Below, one piece after another: positions 25,417-34,501 of a stretch of DNA of 64,000 nucleotides (the first letter of the stretch is position 1; each line of letters begins with the position of its first letter). A program made the translations under genes and the position numbers. The stretch lies in NCBI GenBank assembly GCA_019694755.1, contig JAIBBI010000015.1:1-64000 (forward strand). Direction: 5' to 3'. The notes under the pieces are model-generated. The model searched no databases, was not told the origin of the DNA, and saw only the letters and a program-made list of their open reading frames with translations. Source of the stretch: Gemmataceae bacterium (GTDB lineage Bacteria > Planctomycetota > Planctomycetia > Gemmatales > Gemmataceae).

Positions 25417-26444
25417 TGATCATCGATCTCCGCAGTGACACGGTAACAAAGCCAACCGAAGGCATGCGGGCCGCCATGGCCGCGGCCGAGGTCGGCGACG
25501 ACGTCTATCGAGAAGACCCGACCATCATCCGTTTGGAAGAACGGGTCGCAAGCTTGCTCGGAAAAGAGGCCGCGCTGTTCGTCCCGTCGGGGTCGATGTC
25601 GAATCAGGTGGCCATCAAGGCACATACCAGCCCCGGGGATGAAATACTCCTGGATGAGTATTGCCACATCTACAACTGGGAAAGTGGCGGTCCCGCCCTC
25701 CTCAGTGGCGTGACCTGCAGGACGATTCACGGTGAATGGGGCATCCTCCGACCTGAGCAACTGGCCGACAAAGTCCGGCCCATCAACGACCACATGGTAC
25801 GCACACGAGTGGTCTGTCTGGAAAATACTCACAACCACGGCGGCGGCCGGATCTTTCCGTTGGAGACGATCAGGACCATAGAGCAGTGGGCCCGCAAGAA
25901 CGACCTCATCATGCATCTCGACGGTGCCCGATTGTGGAACGCGGCCGTCGCGACCGGCATCCCACTCGCCGTCTGGGCATCACACTTTGACAGCATCTCT
26001 GTCTGCTTCAGCAAGGGTCTCGGCGCACCGGTGGGATCGGCACTCGCCGGACCGGCCGACTTTATTGACAGGGCTCGCCGGTATCGCAAAGTCTTCGGCG
26101 GGGCAATGCGGCAGGCCGGCGTCATCGCGGCCGCAGCCCTGTACGCGATCGATCACCATATTCCGCGACTCGCCGAGGATCACGCCAACGCACAGATTCT
26201 GGCAGAAACCATCTCACTTTGCCCTGGCCTGAAACTGGCGCCGCCCGAAGTCCACACAAATCTGGTGTGGTTCGAGGTCGGAGAGCGACATGGGTCTGCG
26301 AAAGACCTGGCCGGCCGATTCAAGGAGCGGGGATTGCTCGTGGGCGTCGATCACCCGCGTCGGCTACGAGCCTGCACGCACCTCGACGCTTCCCGGGCCG
26401 ATATCGAGAAGGCAGCCGGGATCATCAAGTCCGTTTGCTGCTAA
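25416..26444 (+). CDS. ltaE: low-specificity L-threonine aldolase
   Basis: 342 residues. PLP enzyme cleaving L-threonine or L-allo-threonine to glycine and acetaldehyde. The fold opens with [16 protein letters not shown], has [18 protein letters not shown], the [15 protein letters not shown] motif and the PLP lysine in [11 protein letters not shown]. It starts within the stop of the preceding secreted-protein gene. Length and motifs agree well with the family. Confidence 0.92.
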   Translation: MIIDLRSDTVTKPTEGMRAAMAAAEVGDDVYREDPTIIRLEERVASLLGKEAALFVPSGSMSNQVAIKAHTSPGDEILLDEYCHIYNWESGGPALLSGVTCRTIHGEWGILRPEQLADKVRPINDHMVRTRVVCLENTHNHGGGRIFPLETIRTIEQWARKNDLIMHLDGARLWNAAVATGIPLAVWASHFDSISVCFSKGLGAPVGSALAGPADFIDRARRYRKVFGGAMRQAGVIAAAALYAIDHHIPRLAEDHANAQILAETISLCPGLKLAPPEVHTNLVWFEVGERHGSAKDLAGRFKERGLLVGVDHPRRLRACTHLDASRADIEKAAGIIKSVCC

Positions 26445-26446
26445 CC

Positions 26447-27124
26447 GTGCATGTTCAACGACTCCACGACTGGAACGTCGACCCAAGGCAGGCGGTCGAA
26501 TTGCAGCGGGAATTGGCCCCACGAATCGATGTCAGTCGGCCAGTGAAGTCCTGGGCGACGGTCGCCGCGGCCGACGTGTCTTACAACCGGTTCTCGAATG
26601 TTATCTGTGCCGCGGTCGTCGTTTGGCGGCCCCGCGACCGCGAGGTTGTCGAGGTGAAGACCTCGCGAGTTCAAACATCGTTCCAATACCGAACGGGGCT
26701 ACTGAGCTTTCGGGAGGCTCCAGCCCTCCTGGAAGCCTTCCGAAAGCTCCGTAACACCCCCGATGTGATCATGCTCGACGGGCAGGGCCTGGCCCATCCA
26801 CGCCGTTTCGGGCTCGCGTGCCACGTCGGCCTCTGGCTTGGTCGACCGACCTTCGGCATTGCCAAATCGAGACTCGTCGGCACCGCAGGCCGGCTTGGTG
26901 AACGGGCGGGCTCCCGAGCAATCCTGAAGTACCAGGGCGAAGAGGTTGGTCTGGTCATTCGGACTAAAGCAAATTGCGACCCGCTTTTCGTGTCGCCGGG
27001 CCACCGGATCGACCTGGGATCCGCCGTCGCTGTCACAATGGGGTGTCTGTGCGGCCGCCGTTTGCCCGAGCCCGCCCGGTTGGCCCACGAGGCGGCAAAC
27101 GACGAGCGTCGTCGTATCGCGTGA
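26447..27124 (+). CDS. nfi: endonuclease V
   Basis: About 225 residues from a GTG at 26447, two bases after the aldolase stop; a TTG at 26435 is an alternative and the ribosome site is weak for both. Endonuclease V nicks DNA near deaminated bases such as hypoxanthine. Motifs match the family: VAAADVSYNRF (first catalytic Asp), YRTGLLSFREAPALLEA (Glu), MLDGQGLAHPRRFGLACHVGL (Asp and substrate-binding) and FGIAKSRLVG. It is probably co-transcribed with the aldolase. Confidence 0.9.
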   Translation: MHVQRLHDWNVDPRQAVELQRELAPRIDVSRPVKSWATVAAADVSYNRFSNVICAAVVVWRPRDREVVEVKTSRVQTSFQYRTGLLSFREAPALLEAFRKLRNTPDVIMLDGQGLAHPRRFGLACHVGLWLGRPTFGIAKSRLVGTAGRLGERAGSRAILKYQGEEVGLVIRTKANCDPLFVSPGHRIDLGSAVAVTMGCLCGRRLPEPARLAHEAANDERRRIA

Positions 27125-27386
27125 GTCAACGGTACAGTTTGCCAATTTCCCGGCTAAATTGATGTACATCTGCTCGGGTATGCTTCATTTGCTCTCGATT
27201 CGCCGACGATATGGTGTGTAGAATGTTCAAACCGACGGACCGGTCGGCACGAGCGTTCTGAGGACCCATCTCGGCAACGGTCGCGCCGATCCCCTGGCGA
27301 CCGATGGGCGTTCCGCCCGCAACTCGGCTCCCCGAAGTTCGGCGTCACCTCGGTCCGTTCGCCGCACCCGGGAAGGGAACACACGC

Positions 27387-27581
27387 ATGGCACATCGCTA
27401 TTCCAATCGTGTCCGCGGCATGATGAACCGGATCAGCCCGAAATCGGGTCGTCCAAGCTCGGCCGGGATCCGGAAGGACCTTGTCGAACGGGTGCGGTCT
27501 GAGATTGCGGCCGGCACATACGCAACGCAGGAAAAACTCGAAATCGCCCTCGATCGCCTCGCCGCTCGCCTTTCCGTCTGA
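27387..27581 (+). CDS. FlgM-like anti-sigma-28 small protein
   Basis: 64 residues. The ATG at 27387 follows GGGAAGGGAA. The C-terminal half (IRKDLVERVRSEIAAGTYATQ then EKLEIALDRLAARL) matches the sigma-28-binding region of FlgM, where a helix pair ends in DRL. The basic N-terminus is short. FlgM holds FliA inactive until the flagellar hook is complete, but no flagellar gene is visible in this window, so it may act on another sigma factor or be a stray member. A 262-base leader with a possible TAGAAT -10 at 27219 precedes it. Confidence 0.55.
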   Translation: MAHRYSNRVRGMMNRISPKSGRPSSAGIRKDLVERVRSEIAAGTYATQEKLEIALDRLAARLSV

Positions 27582-27685
27582 CACCGGCTGTGGATCGTTC
27601 CGATCCGCCGCGATACAATCCTGTTATCAAAACCACCAGACCGGCCCGGCGGCCCACCTGCCGGGCCGATTTCGCGGAGTAGCCT

Positions 27686-28171
27686 GTGTCGCTGCCGGCC
27701 GTCGCCGTCACCCAGACCCCTGAAGCCAAGTTTCGCGAGTACCTCGCTACACGGGCCCGCGCCCAGCGTTTCACCGAACAGCAACGGGAGATGGTGGCCT
27801 ACATCTTCTCGCAGCACAGTCATTTCGACGCCGAGGAACTTCTCGACGCAATGAAACGCGACGGGATTCGCGTGAGCCGGGCGACGGCCTACCGCACGCT
27901 GGCGAAACTGGTCGATGCGGGGTTGCTCCGACGGCTGGAAATCGGTCCTCGAACGCACTACGAGCACGACTACGGCTATCCCCAGCACGACCACCTGGTC
28001 TGCACGCGATGCAAGAAGATGATCGAGTTTCAGAGGCCGGAAATCGACCAGGTCATCCGCGACGTGTGCTCGGAGCACCTGTTTCAAATAGCAGGACACA
28101 CCCTGTTCGTTCGCGGCGTGTGCGCGGAGTGCAATCGGGCCCGCGGCAACCGCCGGCTGGACCTCGTCTAA
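27686..28171 (+). CDS. fur: Fur-family metal-responsive repressor
   Basis: 161 residues from a GTG at 27686 (GGAG upstream). Winged-helix DNA-binding part (GIRVSRATAYRTLAKLVDAGLL) followed by the dimerisation and metal part: HYEHDYGYPQHDHLVCTRCKKMIEF with the HDH and CxxC motifs, and a second cysteine pair in VRGVCAECNRA, which would form the structural zinc site. It could be Fur, Zur or PerR; the sequence alone does not settle which metal or peroxide it senses. It ends four bases from the lexA stop in convergent orientation. Confidence 0.85.
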   Translation: MSLPAVAVTQTPEAKFREYLATRARAQRFTEQQREMVAYIFSQHSHFDAEELLDAMKRDGIRVSRATAYRTLAKLVDAGLLRRLEIGPRTHYEHDYGYPQHDHLVCTRCKKMIEFQRPEIDQVIRDVCSEHLFQIAGHTLFVRGVCAECNRARGNRRLDLV

Positions 28172-28175
28172 CGAA

Positions 28176-28781
28176 TCAGCATTTCCTTATCACGCCGTTC
28201 AGCACGCCGAGAATGCGGATATCCCGATCCGGTGTCACGACGATCGGTGTCATTTCACGGTTGGCCGGGATGAGATGGATTTCGTCTTTCATCCGCTGAA
28301 AGACCTTGAGAGTCACCTCCCCATCGATCTGCGCGACAACCCGATCACCGTTCTGGGCCGATTCCTGATTGCGAATGATCACGATATCGCCGTCCTGGAT
28401 GTGCTCGTCGATCATCGACGTCCCCTGGACGCGCAGGGCATAAATGTCGGCCCCAGGAAACAACTCCGTCAGGTCGAGCCGCTCTTCCTGCTCCTCCGCG
28501 GCCAGAGGCGTACCGGCTGCGACGAGCCCTTTGAACGGGATCGAGGTGGTCGGCACTGTCCGGTGGCTGATCTGTATGGCCCGGGCCGACTTGCCCTGAC
28601 GACTGATAAAGCCCTTTTTTTCCAGGGCTTTGAGGTGGCACATTACACCATTGGGCGACCGAATTTCAAATGCAGTTCCGATGTCGCGAATTGTCGGCGG
28701 GAAGCCGCGGGACTCAATCTTGCGATTGATGAAGTCGAGTATCTCACGCTGTCGGCGGGTCAGGGATGTCAATTCCGCCAT
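28176..28781 (-). CDS. lexA: LexA repressor
   Basis: 201 residues. N-terminal winged helix (LTRRQREILDFINRKIESRGFPPTIRDIG) and C-terminal S24 peptidase domain. The self-cleavage site is the AG pair in GLVAAGTPL, the catalytic serine is in GTSMIDEHI and the lysine in GEVTLKVFQR, so RecA-stimulated autocleavage should work. It controls the SOS response. The 180-base upstream region contains a TGTAC-TGGAGTATAT-TGTACA arrangement that might be its own operator. Confidence 0.92.
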   Translation of the reverse strand: MAELTSLTRRQREILDFINRKIESRGFPPTIRDIGTAFEIRSPNGVMCHLKALEKKGFISRQGKSARAIQISHRTVPTTSIPFKGLVAAGTPLAAEEQEERLDLTELFPGADIYALRVQGTSMIDEHIQDGDIVIIRNQESAQNGDRVVAQIDGEVTLKVFQRMKDEIHLIPANREMTPIVVTPDRDIRILGVLNGVIRKC

Positions 28782-28865
28782 GGGATCGCCTCACTGGCTT
28801 GTGGCCCGGACGGCCGCAGGGGCCAAATGCACCCGTGCAGCCTCCGGTTCGTCCAACTCCATTGC

Positions 28866-28886
28866 TGTACTGGAGTATATTGTACA
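28866..28886 (-). promoter_or_regulatory. TGTAC-N10-TGTACA element upstream of lexA
   Basis: TGTAC (28866-28870) and the palindrome TGTACA (28881-28886) flank TGGAGTATAT, 85-105 bases upstream of the lexA start. The TATA-rich centre could be a promoter and the repeated GTAC half-sites an operator. Planctomycete LexA boxes are not known to me, so the assignment is speculative. Confidence 0.25.
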
Positions 28887-28961
28887 CTTGTCCACAAGGA
28901 AAGGGCAATTCCCGGAATCAGACCCGCTATTACTCCCCGGATCCGCCGGAATTCCACAGGT

Positions 28962-29813
28962 TCATGCGACGAACTCGACCTGGACCGGCTTGGCGATCAC
29001 GCCGGCTTTGTAAGCCTCTTCGAGAAGTTTCCGCACGGCCGCCCGCCCGCGATCACCGTAATCTACGGTCCATTCGTTCACGTACATGCCGACAAACTTG
29101 TCCGCCGTCGCGCGGTCCATGTCTCGGGCGTAGTTCAACGCGTAATCGAGGGCGGCAGCGCGGTGTTCAATCGAGTATCGAATGCTCTGTTTGAGCAGGG
29201 AACTGATCCGGGCGATCAGGTCCGGCCCCAGGTCCCGGCGGACGACGTTTCCGCCGAGCGGTAGCGGCAGTCCCGTCTTTTCCTGCCACCAGACGCCCAT
29301 GTCCACCACCAGATGGAGCCCCTGGTTTTGGAATGTCAGCTGTCCTTCGTGAATGATCAGCCCGGCCTCGTATTTCCCCTCGGCAACTGCCGCGATGATC
29401 TGATCAAACGGGATCACGTCGTACGTGAAGTTATCTCCGAGAAGCAATTTCAAAGTCAGAAATGCCGTAGTGAGCGTGCCCGGGACGGCAATCCTTTTCC
29501 CTTTCAGTTGATCTACCGTCATTGGCTGCCGAGCAACGACCATGGGCCCGTACTTGTCACCCATGCTGCAACCGCTCGGCAGCAACGCGTACTTGTCCAA
29601 CAGGTAGGAATAGGCGTGGATACTGACCGCACTGACCTCCAGTTCGCCATTGAGGCACCGGCGATTCAGCGTCTCGATGTCCTGAAGTTGGTGCACGAAT
29701 TTCAGCCCGCCCGTGTCGATCTTGTCGTGGGCGAGAGCGTAAAACATGAATGCGTCATCGGGGTCCGGCGAATGGCCCACATGAATCACGCGTTCTATAG
29801 TGCTGTTGGTCAT
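28962..29813 (-). CDS. mqnD: MqnD-type 1,4-dihydroxy-6-naphthoate synthase
   Basis: 283 residues from the ATG at 29813 (CAGGTC four bases upstream). It has the periplasmic-binding-protein-like fold of MqnA/MqnD, cytosolic here because no signal is present. The opening HVGHSPDPDDAFMFYAL, followed by VSIHAYSYLLDKYALLPSG and GKYEAGLIIHEGQLTF, is typical of MqnD, which makes the naphthoate ring in the futalosine route to menaquinone. MqnA shares the fold, so some doubt remains. It is downstream of an ABC transporter operon on the same strand, 68 bases away. Confidence 0.8.
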   Translation of the reverse strand: MTNSTIERVIHVGHSPDPDDAFMFYALAHDKIDTGGLKFVHQLQDIETLNRRCLNGELEVSAVSIHAYSYLLDKYALLPSGCSMGDKYGPMVVARQPMTVDQLKGKRIAVPGTLTTAFLTLKLLLGDNFTYDVIPFDQIIAAVAEGKYEAGLIIHEGQLTFQNQGLHLVVDMGVWWQEKTGLPLPLGGNVVRRDLGPDLIARISSLLKQSIRYSIEHRAAALDYALNYARDMDRATADKFVGMYVNEWTVDYGDRGRAAVRKLLEEAYKAGVIAKPVQVEFVA

Positions 29814-29881
29814 GACCTGAATTTCCCTCTCGAACTCCGAGTAATAAACCGTCGGCCGAGCCGATTGGCAACTGCCCCGAC

Positions 29882-30628
29882 TCAGGCTGTTAGTTCCGCC
29901 AGAAACTGCCGGGCGACCTCCGACCGCGGCGCGGCAAACAGGTCCGCGGGGGGACCGCTCTCGGCGACGCGCCCGGCCGACATGACATGCACAGTCGTAG
30001 CCGCCTGACGGGCGAAGGCCATCGCATGGGTGACGACGACCATCGTCTGACCGTCGCGTGCCAGGTCGGAAATCACGGCCAGGACCTCGGCGGCCATGCG
30101 CGGGTCGAGTGCGCTCGTGGGTTCGTCGAACAGAATTGCTCGAGGGCGGACCGCCAGGGCCCGGGCGATCGCCACCCGCTGTTGCTGACCGCCTGAAAGC
30201 TGATCCGGACGGGCCGTCAGCTTTTCGCCAAGACCCACGCGGTCGAGGAGTGCGCGGGCCTCCGATTCCGCCTGGTCCCGCGACAGCCCGAGCGACTTCT
30301 GCGGCGCCAGCGTCACGTTGTCGAGCACGGTCATGTGCGGGAACAGGTTGAACTGCTGAAACACCATGCCGACGGTCCGTCGAAGCCCAAGGAGCGACGC
30401 GGCCGAGGGGCCCGCCCCAAGGCTGTGTTCGCCGACGCGGACGGACCCGCCCTGAAACGGTTCCAGGCCGTTGATGCAACGGAGAAGCGTTGATTTGCCG
30501 CCGCCCGAGGGCCCGATCACGACGGCGACTTCGCCGGCCCGGACTTCGAGATCGATACCGTCGAGCACTTTCAGTCCACTGTGCGACTTGATCAGGCCCG
30601 TGACGGCAATAACCGGTTCGGGGCTCAT
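29882..30628 (-). CDS. glnQ: polar amino acid ABC transporter ATPase
   Basis: 248 residues. ATG at 30628 follows a strong GGAGGAG. Walker A GPSGGGKSTLL, the signature LSGGQQQRVAIARALA, Walker B AILFDEPTSALD and the H-loop VVTHAMAF are all intact. VFQQFNLFPHMTVLDNV is characteristic of the GlnQ/HisP group. Its start overlaps the stop of the fused receptor-permease gene (ATGA), so the two proteins are made together and form one importer. The gene symbol indicates family, not proven glutamine specificity. Confidence 0.88.
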   Translation of the reverse strand: MSPEPVIAVTGLIKSHSGLKVLDGIDLEVRAGEVAVVIGPSGGGKSTLLRCINGLEPFQGGSVRVGEHSLGAGPSAASLLGLRRTVGMVFQQFNLFPHMTVLDNVTLAPQKSLGLSRDQAESEARALLDRVGLGEKLTARPDQLSGGQQQRVAIARALAVRPRAILFDEPTSALDPRMAAEVLAVISDLARDGQTMVVVTHAMAFARQAATTVHVMSAGRVAESGPPADLFAAPRSEVARQFLAELTA

Positions 30629-32202
30629 CGCACGCTCCTCCCGGGACGATTTTCCAGTCGCCGGGCTAACAGCGACAACGGGTAACTCATCATCAGGTAG
30701 AGCAGGGCAGTGACCAGTGCGAGTTGGGCAAACGCTCGAGGCGCGTCGTTGGAGGCGATGTTGTACCGTTTGCTCAGTTCTTCGACGGCAATCACCGAGC
30801 AGATCGACGTGTCTTTGAACAGGCAGATGAAGTCGTTGGTCACCGGCGGAATCACCATGCGGACCGCCTGCGGCACGATGACGTACCTCAGCGCCTGTCG
30901 TCGGGTCAGCCCGAGTGCCAGGGCCGCCTCCGTCTGACCGACCGGGATCGCGGCCAGGCCGGCCCGGTAGATCTCCGACTCGTAAGCGGCGTAGTTGAGC
31001 GCGAGCCCGCAAACCGCGCTGACAATCGGGGCGAACGCCCGCACGCCGTCGGGCAGTCCGAGGAGTGGCACGAGGCCGAAATGAATGAAGTAAAGCTGCA
31101 ACAACACCGGCGTCCCGCGAACGACCTCGACGTACATCGCCAGCGGGCCGCGGACGAACCACGGGCCGAACTGCCGGCCTAGTGCGATCGTCAGCCCCAA
31201 CATGATCGCAAAGGGCATCGCCAACACACTGAGGAGCAGCGTCATCCCGGCCGCTTTGATCAACAGCGGCAGGTTGTTGCGGACGATCTCCCACGGGTCG
31301 ACGGCGGACTCACCGGGCCTCATCGTTTCGGTGAGTATCTCCGTTTCCGGTCGGATCAGCTCGTTCTGGGCTTCGGTCCAGATTCCATATTTGTCGAGGA
31401 TGGCGCGATAGCTGCCGTTGCGAAACGACTTGCGGAGGCCGTCGTTGATCCGGTCACGCAGGGCGATGTCTGTCGGCCGAAAGTACATGACATACCAGCC
31501 CCTTTCGACGGCCGGGCCGGCCTGCTTCACCTTGAACCGCTTGCCGTAATAGACGGCCGGTGGCGTATCGGTTACGGTCGCATCGAGCGCCCCGTTTTCC
31601 ACGTCACGGAACGCGTCGGTCGTGCCCTCATACCGGCGGACCTCGACGGTCCCGGCAAAGGCCCGGGTCATGTAACTGTCGGCGGCGGTGTTCTTGAGGA
31701 CGCCGACACGCCAGGAGCCGCCGCGTGTGCGCGGGCCTTTCAGACTGTTCCAGTCGCTGATCGTCGAATCATCGTTGCGGGCGAAGAGATGGAGTTCGTA
31801 AGCGTAGTATGGGATCGAGGCGATCTGGTCGCGGAGTCGTTCGGGGGTCAGCTCATACCCGTTGACAACGACATCGACGGTGCCTGTATGCAGAGTCTTG
31901 AGGAGTTCGGGCCAGTTGCTGGATTCGAACCGGCTCCGGACACCGAGTCCGCTTGCGAGCTGGGACATCAGGTCGAATTCGAAGCCGGTGACGATCTGGG
32001 CGTTGTCATCGGCGCGATAGATGTACGGTCCGCCGCCTTCCTCGTCGCCACCCCAGCGGAGTTCGCCGCGAGCCAGCACCGCGGCGAGGGCGTCGCCCTG
32101 TGGCCGACCGCAGCCGGCTAGCAGCAGGAAACTGCCCAGCAGGATCCACCGGCAGATTTGATTCAACCGAGGCCACCCCCTCACGTTCCGGAAAGACGGC
32201 AT
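30625..32202 (-). CDS. amino acid ABC transporter, fused substrate-binding lipoprotein and permease
   Basis: About 525 residues; starts at 32202, 32184 or a nearby TTG are all possible. A lipoprotein signal (LLGSFLLLAGCGRP, lipobox LAGC) leads into a SBP_bac_3 receptor domain (FEFDLMSQLASGLGVRSRF, DVVVNGYELTPERLRDQI). The second half is a HisM/GlnP-type permease of about five helices with the EAA-loop region AALALGLTRRQALRYVIVPQAVR. Receptor and channel are thus on one chain, an arrangement known for some glutamine importers. With the ATPase gene immediately downstream the importer is complete. Substrate not determined. Confidence 0.85.
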   Translation of the reverse strand: MPSFRNVRGWPRLNQICRWILLGSFLLLAGCGRPQGDALAAVLARGELRWGGDEEGGGPYIYRADDNAQIVTGFEFDLMSQLASGLGVRSRFESSNWPELLKTLHTGTVDVVVNGYELTPERLRDQIASIPYYAYELHLFARNDDSTISDWNSLKGPRTRGGSWRVGVLKNTAADSYMTRAFAGTVEVRRYEGTTDAFRDVENGALDATVTDTPPAVYYGKRFKVKQAGPAVERGWYVMYFRPTDIALRDRINDGLRKSFRNGSYRAILDKYGIWTEAQNELIRPETEILTETMRPGESAVDPWEIVRNNLPLLIKAAGMTLLLSVLAMPFAIMLGLTIALGRQFGPWFVRGPLAMYVEVVRGTPVLLQLYFIHFGLVPLLGLPDGVRAFAPIVSAVCGLALNYAAYESEIYRAGLAAIPVGQTEAALALGLTRRQALRYVIVPQAVRMVIPPVTNDFICLFKDTSICSVIAVEELSKRYNIASNDAPRAFAQLALVTALLYLMMSYPLSLLARRLENRPGRSVR

Positions 32203-32271
32203 TATATGTCCGCCCGACCCCGCACGCCCCATTTCTCCGGAGCCCCGCGGGTCCTTCGGGCCGGGCCGGGG

Positions 32272-32277
32272 TATAAT
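32272..32277 (+). promoter_or_regulatory. -10 element TATAAT upstream of aroDE
   Basis: A perfect TATAAT lies 46 bases before the aroDE start in a GC-rich region between divergent genes. No convincing -35 hexamer is seen at 16-18 bases, so either the promoter is activator-dependent or the match is partial. Confidence 0.4.
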
Positions 32278-32323
32278 CGAGGGAAATCACGAACAGTTTG
32301 TTCGGGACGGCGCAGGCACAGGC

Positions 32324-33820
32324 ATGGCAGAAAACGTTCGCATCTGCACGGTGATCGGCCGCACGCGTCACCGCATGGTCCTGGCCGAGATGCAGGAAGC
32401 CGTCAAACGCGGGGCCGACCTGATCGAGCTCCGGCTCGATTTCGTCGCGCGGGCCCTCGATCTCAAGCGACTCATCGCCGAGAAGAAATCCGAGCTGGTT
32501 GCGACGGTCCGCCGACCCGCCGACGGCGGCCGCTGGCCCTCCAGCGAGGAAACCCGGCAGATGTTGATCCGCCAGGTCATCGTGTCCGGCGGCTTCGACT
32601 GGATCGACCTCGAGACCGACATCGCCGACCAGATCAAGCGATTCAAGTCGACGAAGCGCATCATCAGTTATCACAATCTGAAACAGGTCCCCGAGGACCT
32701 CGACGACATCTACGACCGTATGTGCGGGCAGGACCCGGACATCGTCAAAGTCGCCGTCATGGCGCGAAGCCTGGCCGACAACAAGATCGTCCTCAACTTG
32801 TTGAAGCGGGCCAAGAAGCCGACCATCGCGTTCTGCATGGGCGACCTCGGATTTCCCAGTCGCCTGCTCGGTGCGGCTCTTGGTTCGCCGTGGGTGTATG
32901 CCGCGTTTAACAAAGAACGTGGTATCGCCCCGGGAATGCCGTCGTATGCCGAGGCGGCCAAGTTGTTCCGCATCGGACGGGTTCACGACGGGTCGAAGTG
33001 CTATGCCGTGGTCGGCGATCCGGTGAGCCACAGTTTCAGCCCGCTGGTCCACAACGCGGCTTTCAATTCGCTCGGCATGGACTCCCTTTACGTGCCGATC
33101 TGGGCTCCGCGGGGCCAGTTCCCGGCATGCCTGCAGACCTTCGGCAGTTTCGTCGACGGATTCAGCGTGACGATCCCGCACAAGGAGGTCGCCGCCCACG
33201 ACGCCGCCAGCCGGGACGCCACCGTCGACGAGACGCACGCGGCCAACACGCTCGTCCGCGGGCCGAAGGGGTTCAAGGCTTACAACACCGACTACCAGGC
33301 TTTTCTGGACACGCTGCTGACCGCATTGCCGAACAAGGACCTGCACAAGGTGCCGGTGTTGATTCTCGGCAGCGGTGGCATGGCCCGTGCGGCCGCCCAC
33401 GCGCTGGCGCGAGCCCATGCCACGCTGTGGATCGCCGGGCGGAACCACGACGCAACCAAACGACTCGCCGATGAAGTCGGCGGTGAATCGCTTGAGTGGG
33501 CCGGGCGCCACAAAGAAGGCTGCCCGATCGCCGTGAACTGCACGCCGGTCGGCATGCACCCCAATGTCAACGACAGCCCTCTGCACACAAGCTTCCTCCG
33601 ACCCGAAATCACTATCTTCGACACGGTTTACACACCAGAATCCACGATGCTGGTCAAGCAGGCCCGCGACCGGGGCTGCAAAGTGATCACCGGGGTCGAC
33701 CTGTTCGTCCGCCAGGCAGGGATGCAGTTCCACCTCTTCACGGGGCAGGACCCGCCGTACGAGATCATGGCTAAGGCCATGCGCCGGGCCCTATCCCCCC
33801 TCACCACCCCCGACGAATGA
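32324..33820 (+). CDS. aroDE: bifunctional 3-dehydroquinate dehydratase / shikimate dehydrogenase
   Basis: 498 residues. Residues 1-220 are a type I dehydroquinase (ICTVIGRTRH, DLIELRLDF, RRIISYHN-type segment KRIISYHNL, VKVAVMARS with the Schiff-base Lys, PWVYAAFN). Residues 230-490 are shikimate dehydrogenase: YAVVGDPVSHSFSPLVHNAAF, GFSVTIPHKE, ANTLVRGPKGFKAYNTDY, the dinucleotide loop LILGSGGMARAA and the C-terminal GVDLFVRQAGMQFHLFTG. The fusion catalyses two successive shikimate-pathway steps; it is best known from plants and chlamydiae and also fits planctomycetes. It heads a plus-strand block with aroK. Confidence 0.93.
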   Translation: MAENVRICTVIGRTRHRMVLAEMQEAVKRGADLIELRLDFVARALDLKRLIAEKKSELVATVRRPADGGRWPSSEETRQMLIRQVIVSGGFDWIDLETDIADQIKRFKSTKRIISYHNLKQVPEDLDDIYDRMCGQDPDIVKVAVMARSLADNKIVLNLLKRAKKPTIAFCMGDLGFPSRLLGAALGSPWVYAAFNKERGIAPGMPSYAEAAKLFRIGRVHDGSKCYAVVGDPVSHSFSPLVHNAAFNSLGMDSLYVPIWAPRGQFPACLQTFGSFVDGFSVTIPHKEVAAHDAASRDATVDETHAANTLVRGPKGFKAYNTDYQAFLDTLLTALPNKDLHKVPVLILGSGGMARAAAHALARAHATLWIAGRNHDATKRLADEVGGESLEWAGRHKEGCPIAVNCTPVGMHPNVNDSPLHTSFLRPEITIFDTVYTPESTMLVKQARDRGCKVITGVDLFVRQAGMQFHLFTGQDPPYEIMAKAMRRALSPLTTPDE

Positions 33821-33955
33821 GTTGGCGGGCAAGGTTGTCAAGATTGCCAGATTTCGGATGAGGATCTTGAAAAGCCGTGCGAACCCGCCGGTTCCCACCT
33901 CCATGGACGCTTCGTCAGATAAAATAACTCCCCGGGCCACCAGGGAGTATTTGCG

Positions 33956-34501
33956 ATGGAGTACCACGTCGAGATCATTCCGCAACAGACCGAGAACACC
34001 TGCTGGGCCGCCTCCATGGCCATGCTGCTGCAATACTTTGCGGGGCAGGGCGGGCCGGAGGGGTCCCGCCCGTGGAGCCCATTCCGTACCGGTTTCACGC
34101 CCGAATACGTCGCCAACCAGGTCGGAGGCGTCATCGCCATTGCCTACCAGCGGGACCAGATGCTGACAACCAACTTCCGGGACAACTTCGTACACCTGGC
34201 CAACCCCTGGCATCTGGACCACAAGTTCGACTTCAACAACGTGCCCGCGGCCGAATGGGACCGACTGCTCCGGGCCCACGGACCATACTTCCTTCTGGAC
34301 AACCGCATCTACAACGACCACGCGGTGATCGTCTCGGGAATCAACGTCACCTCCGACCAACTCACCATCGTTGACCCATGGCCCGTCGGCACCGGTGACA
34401 GGTACACCATCCGGCGATCCAACTTGGCACCGACGGGAACAGTGATTCACGCCGGCCGTGATACGGTCGTGTTGCATCCCGGCCGTGGCGGTGGATCGTG
34501 A
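33956..34501 (+). CDS. papain-like cysteine protease, AvrRpt2/C70-like
   Basis: 181 residues without a signal peptide or propeptide. The catalytic layout is visible: QQTENTCWAASMAM (oxyanion Gln and nucleophile Cys around residues 9-16), the histidine in YNDHAVIVSGI and an acid in TIVDPWPVG. This order and spacing match the C70/AvrRpt2-like and C39-like papain folds. Its stop lies inside the start of aroK (GTGA), so it is translationally coupled to shikimate kinase, an odd partnership. Substrate unknown; cytosolic or exported by an unseen route. Confidence 0.65.
   Translation: MEYHVEIIPQQTENTCWAASMAMLLQYFAGQGGPEGSRPWSPFRTGFTPEYVANQVGGVIAIAYQRDQMLTTNFRDNFVHLANPWHLDHKFDFNNVPAAEWDRLLRAHGPYFLLDNRIYNDHAVIVSGINVTSDQLTIVDPWPVGTGDRYTIRRSNLAPTGTVIHAGRDTVVLHPGRGGGS

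Noticed and set aside
27160-27185. Sigma-28-like promoter (TAAATTGA-N11-TCGGGTAT) upstream of the FlgM-like gene
   Set aside because: Only the TAAA half and spacing agree; the -10 side matches about half of GCCGATAA, which is not enough.
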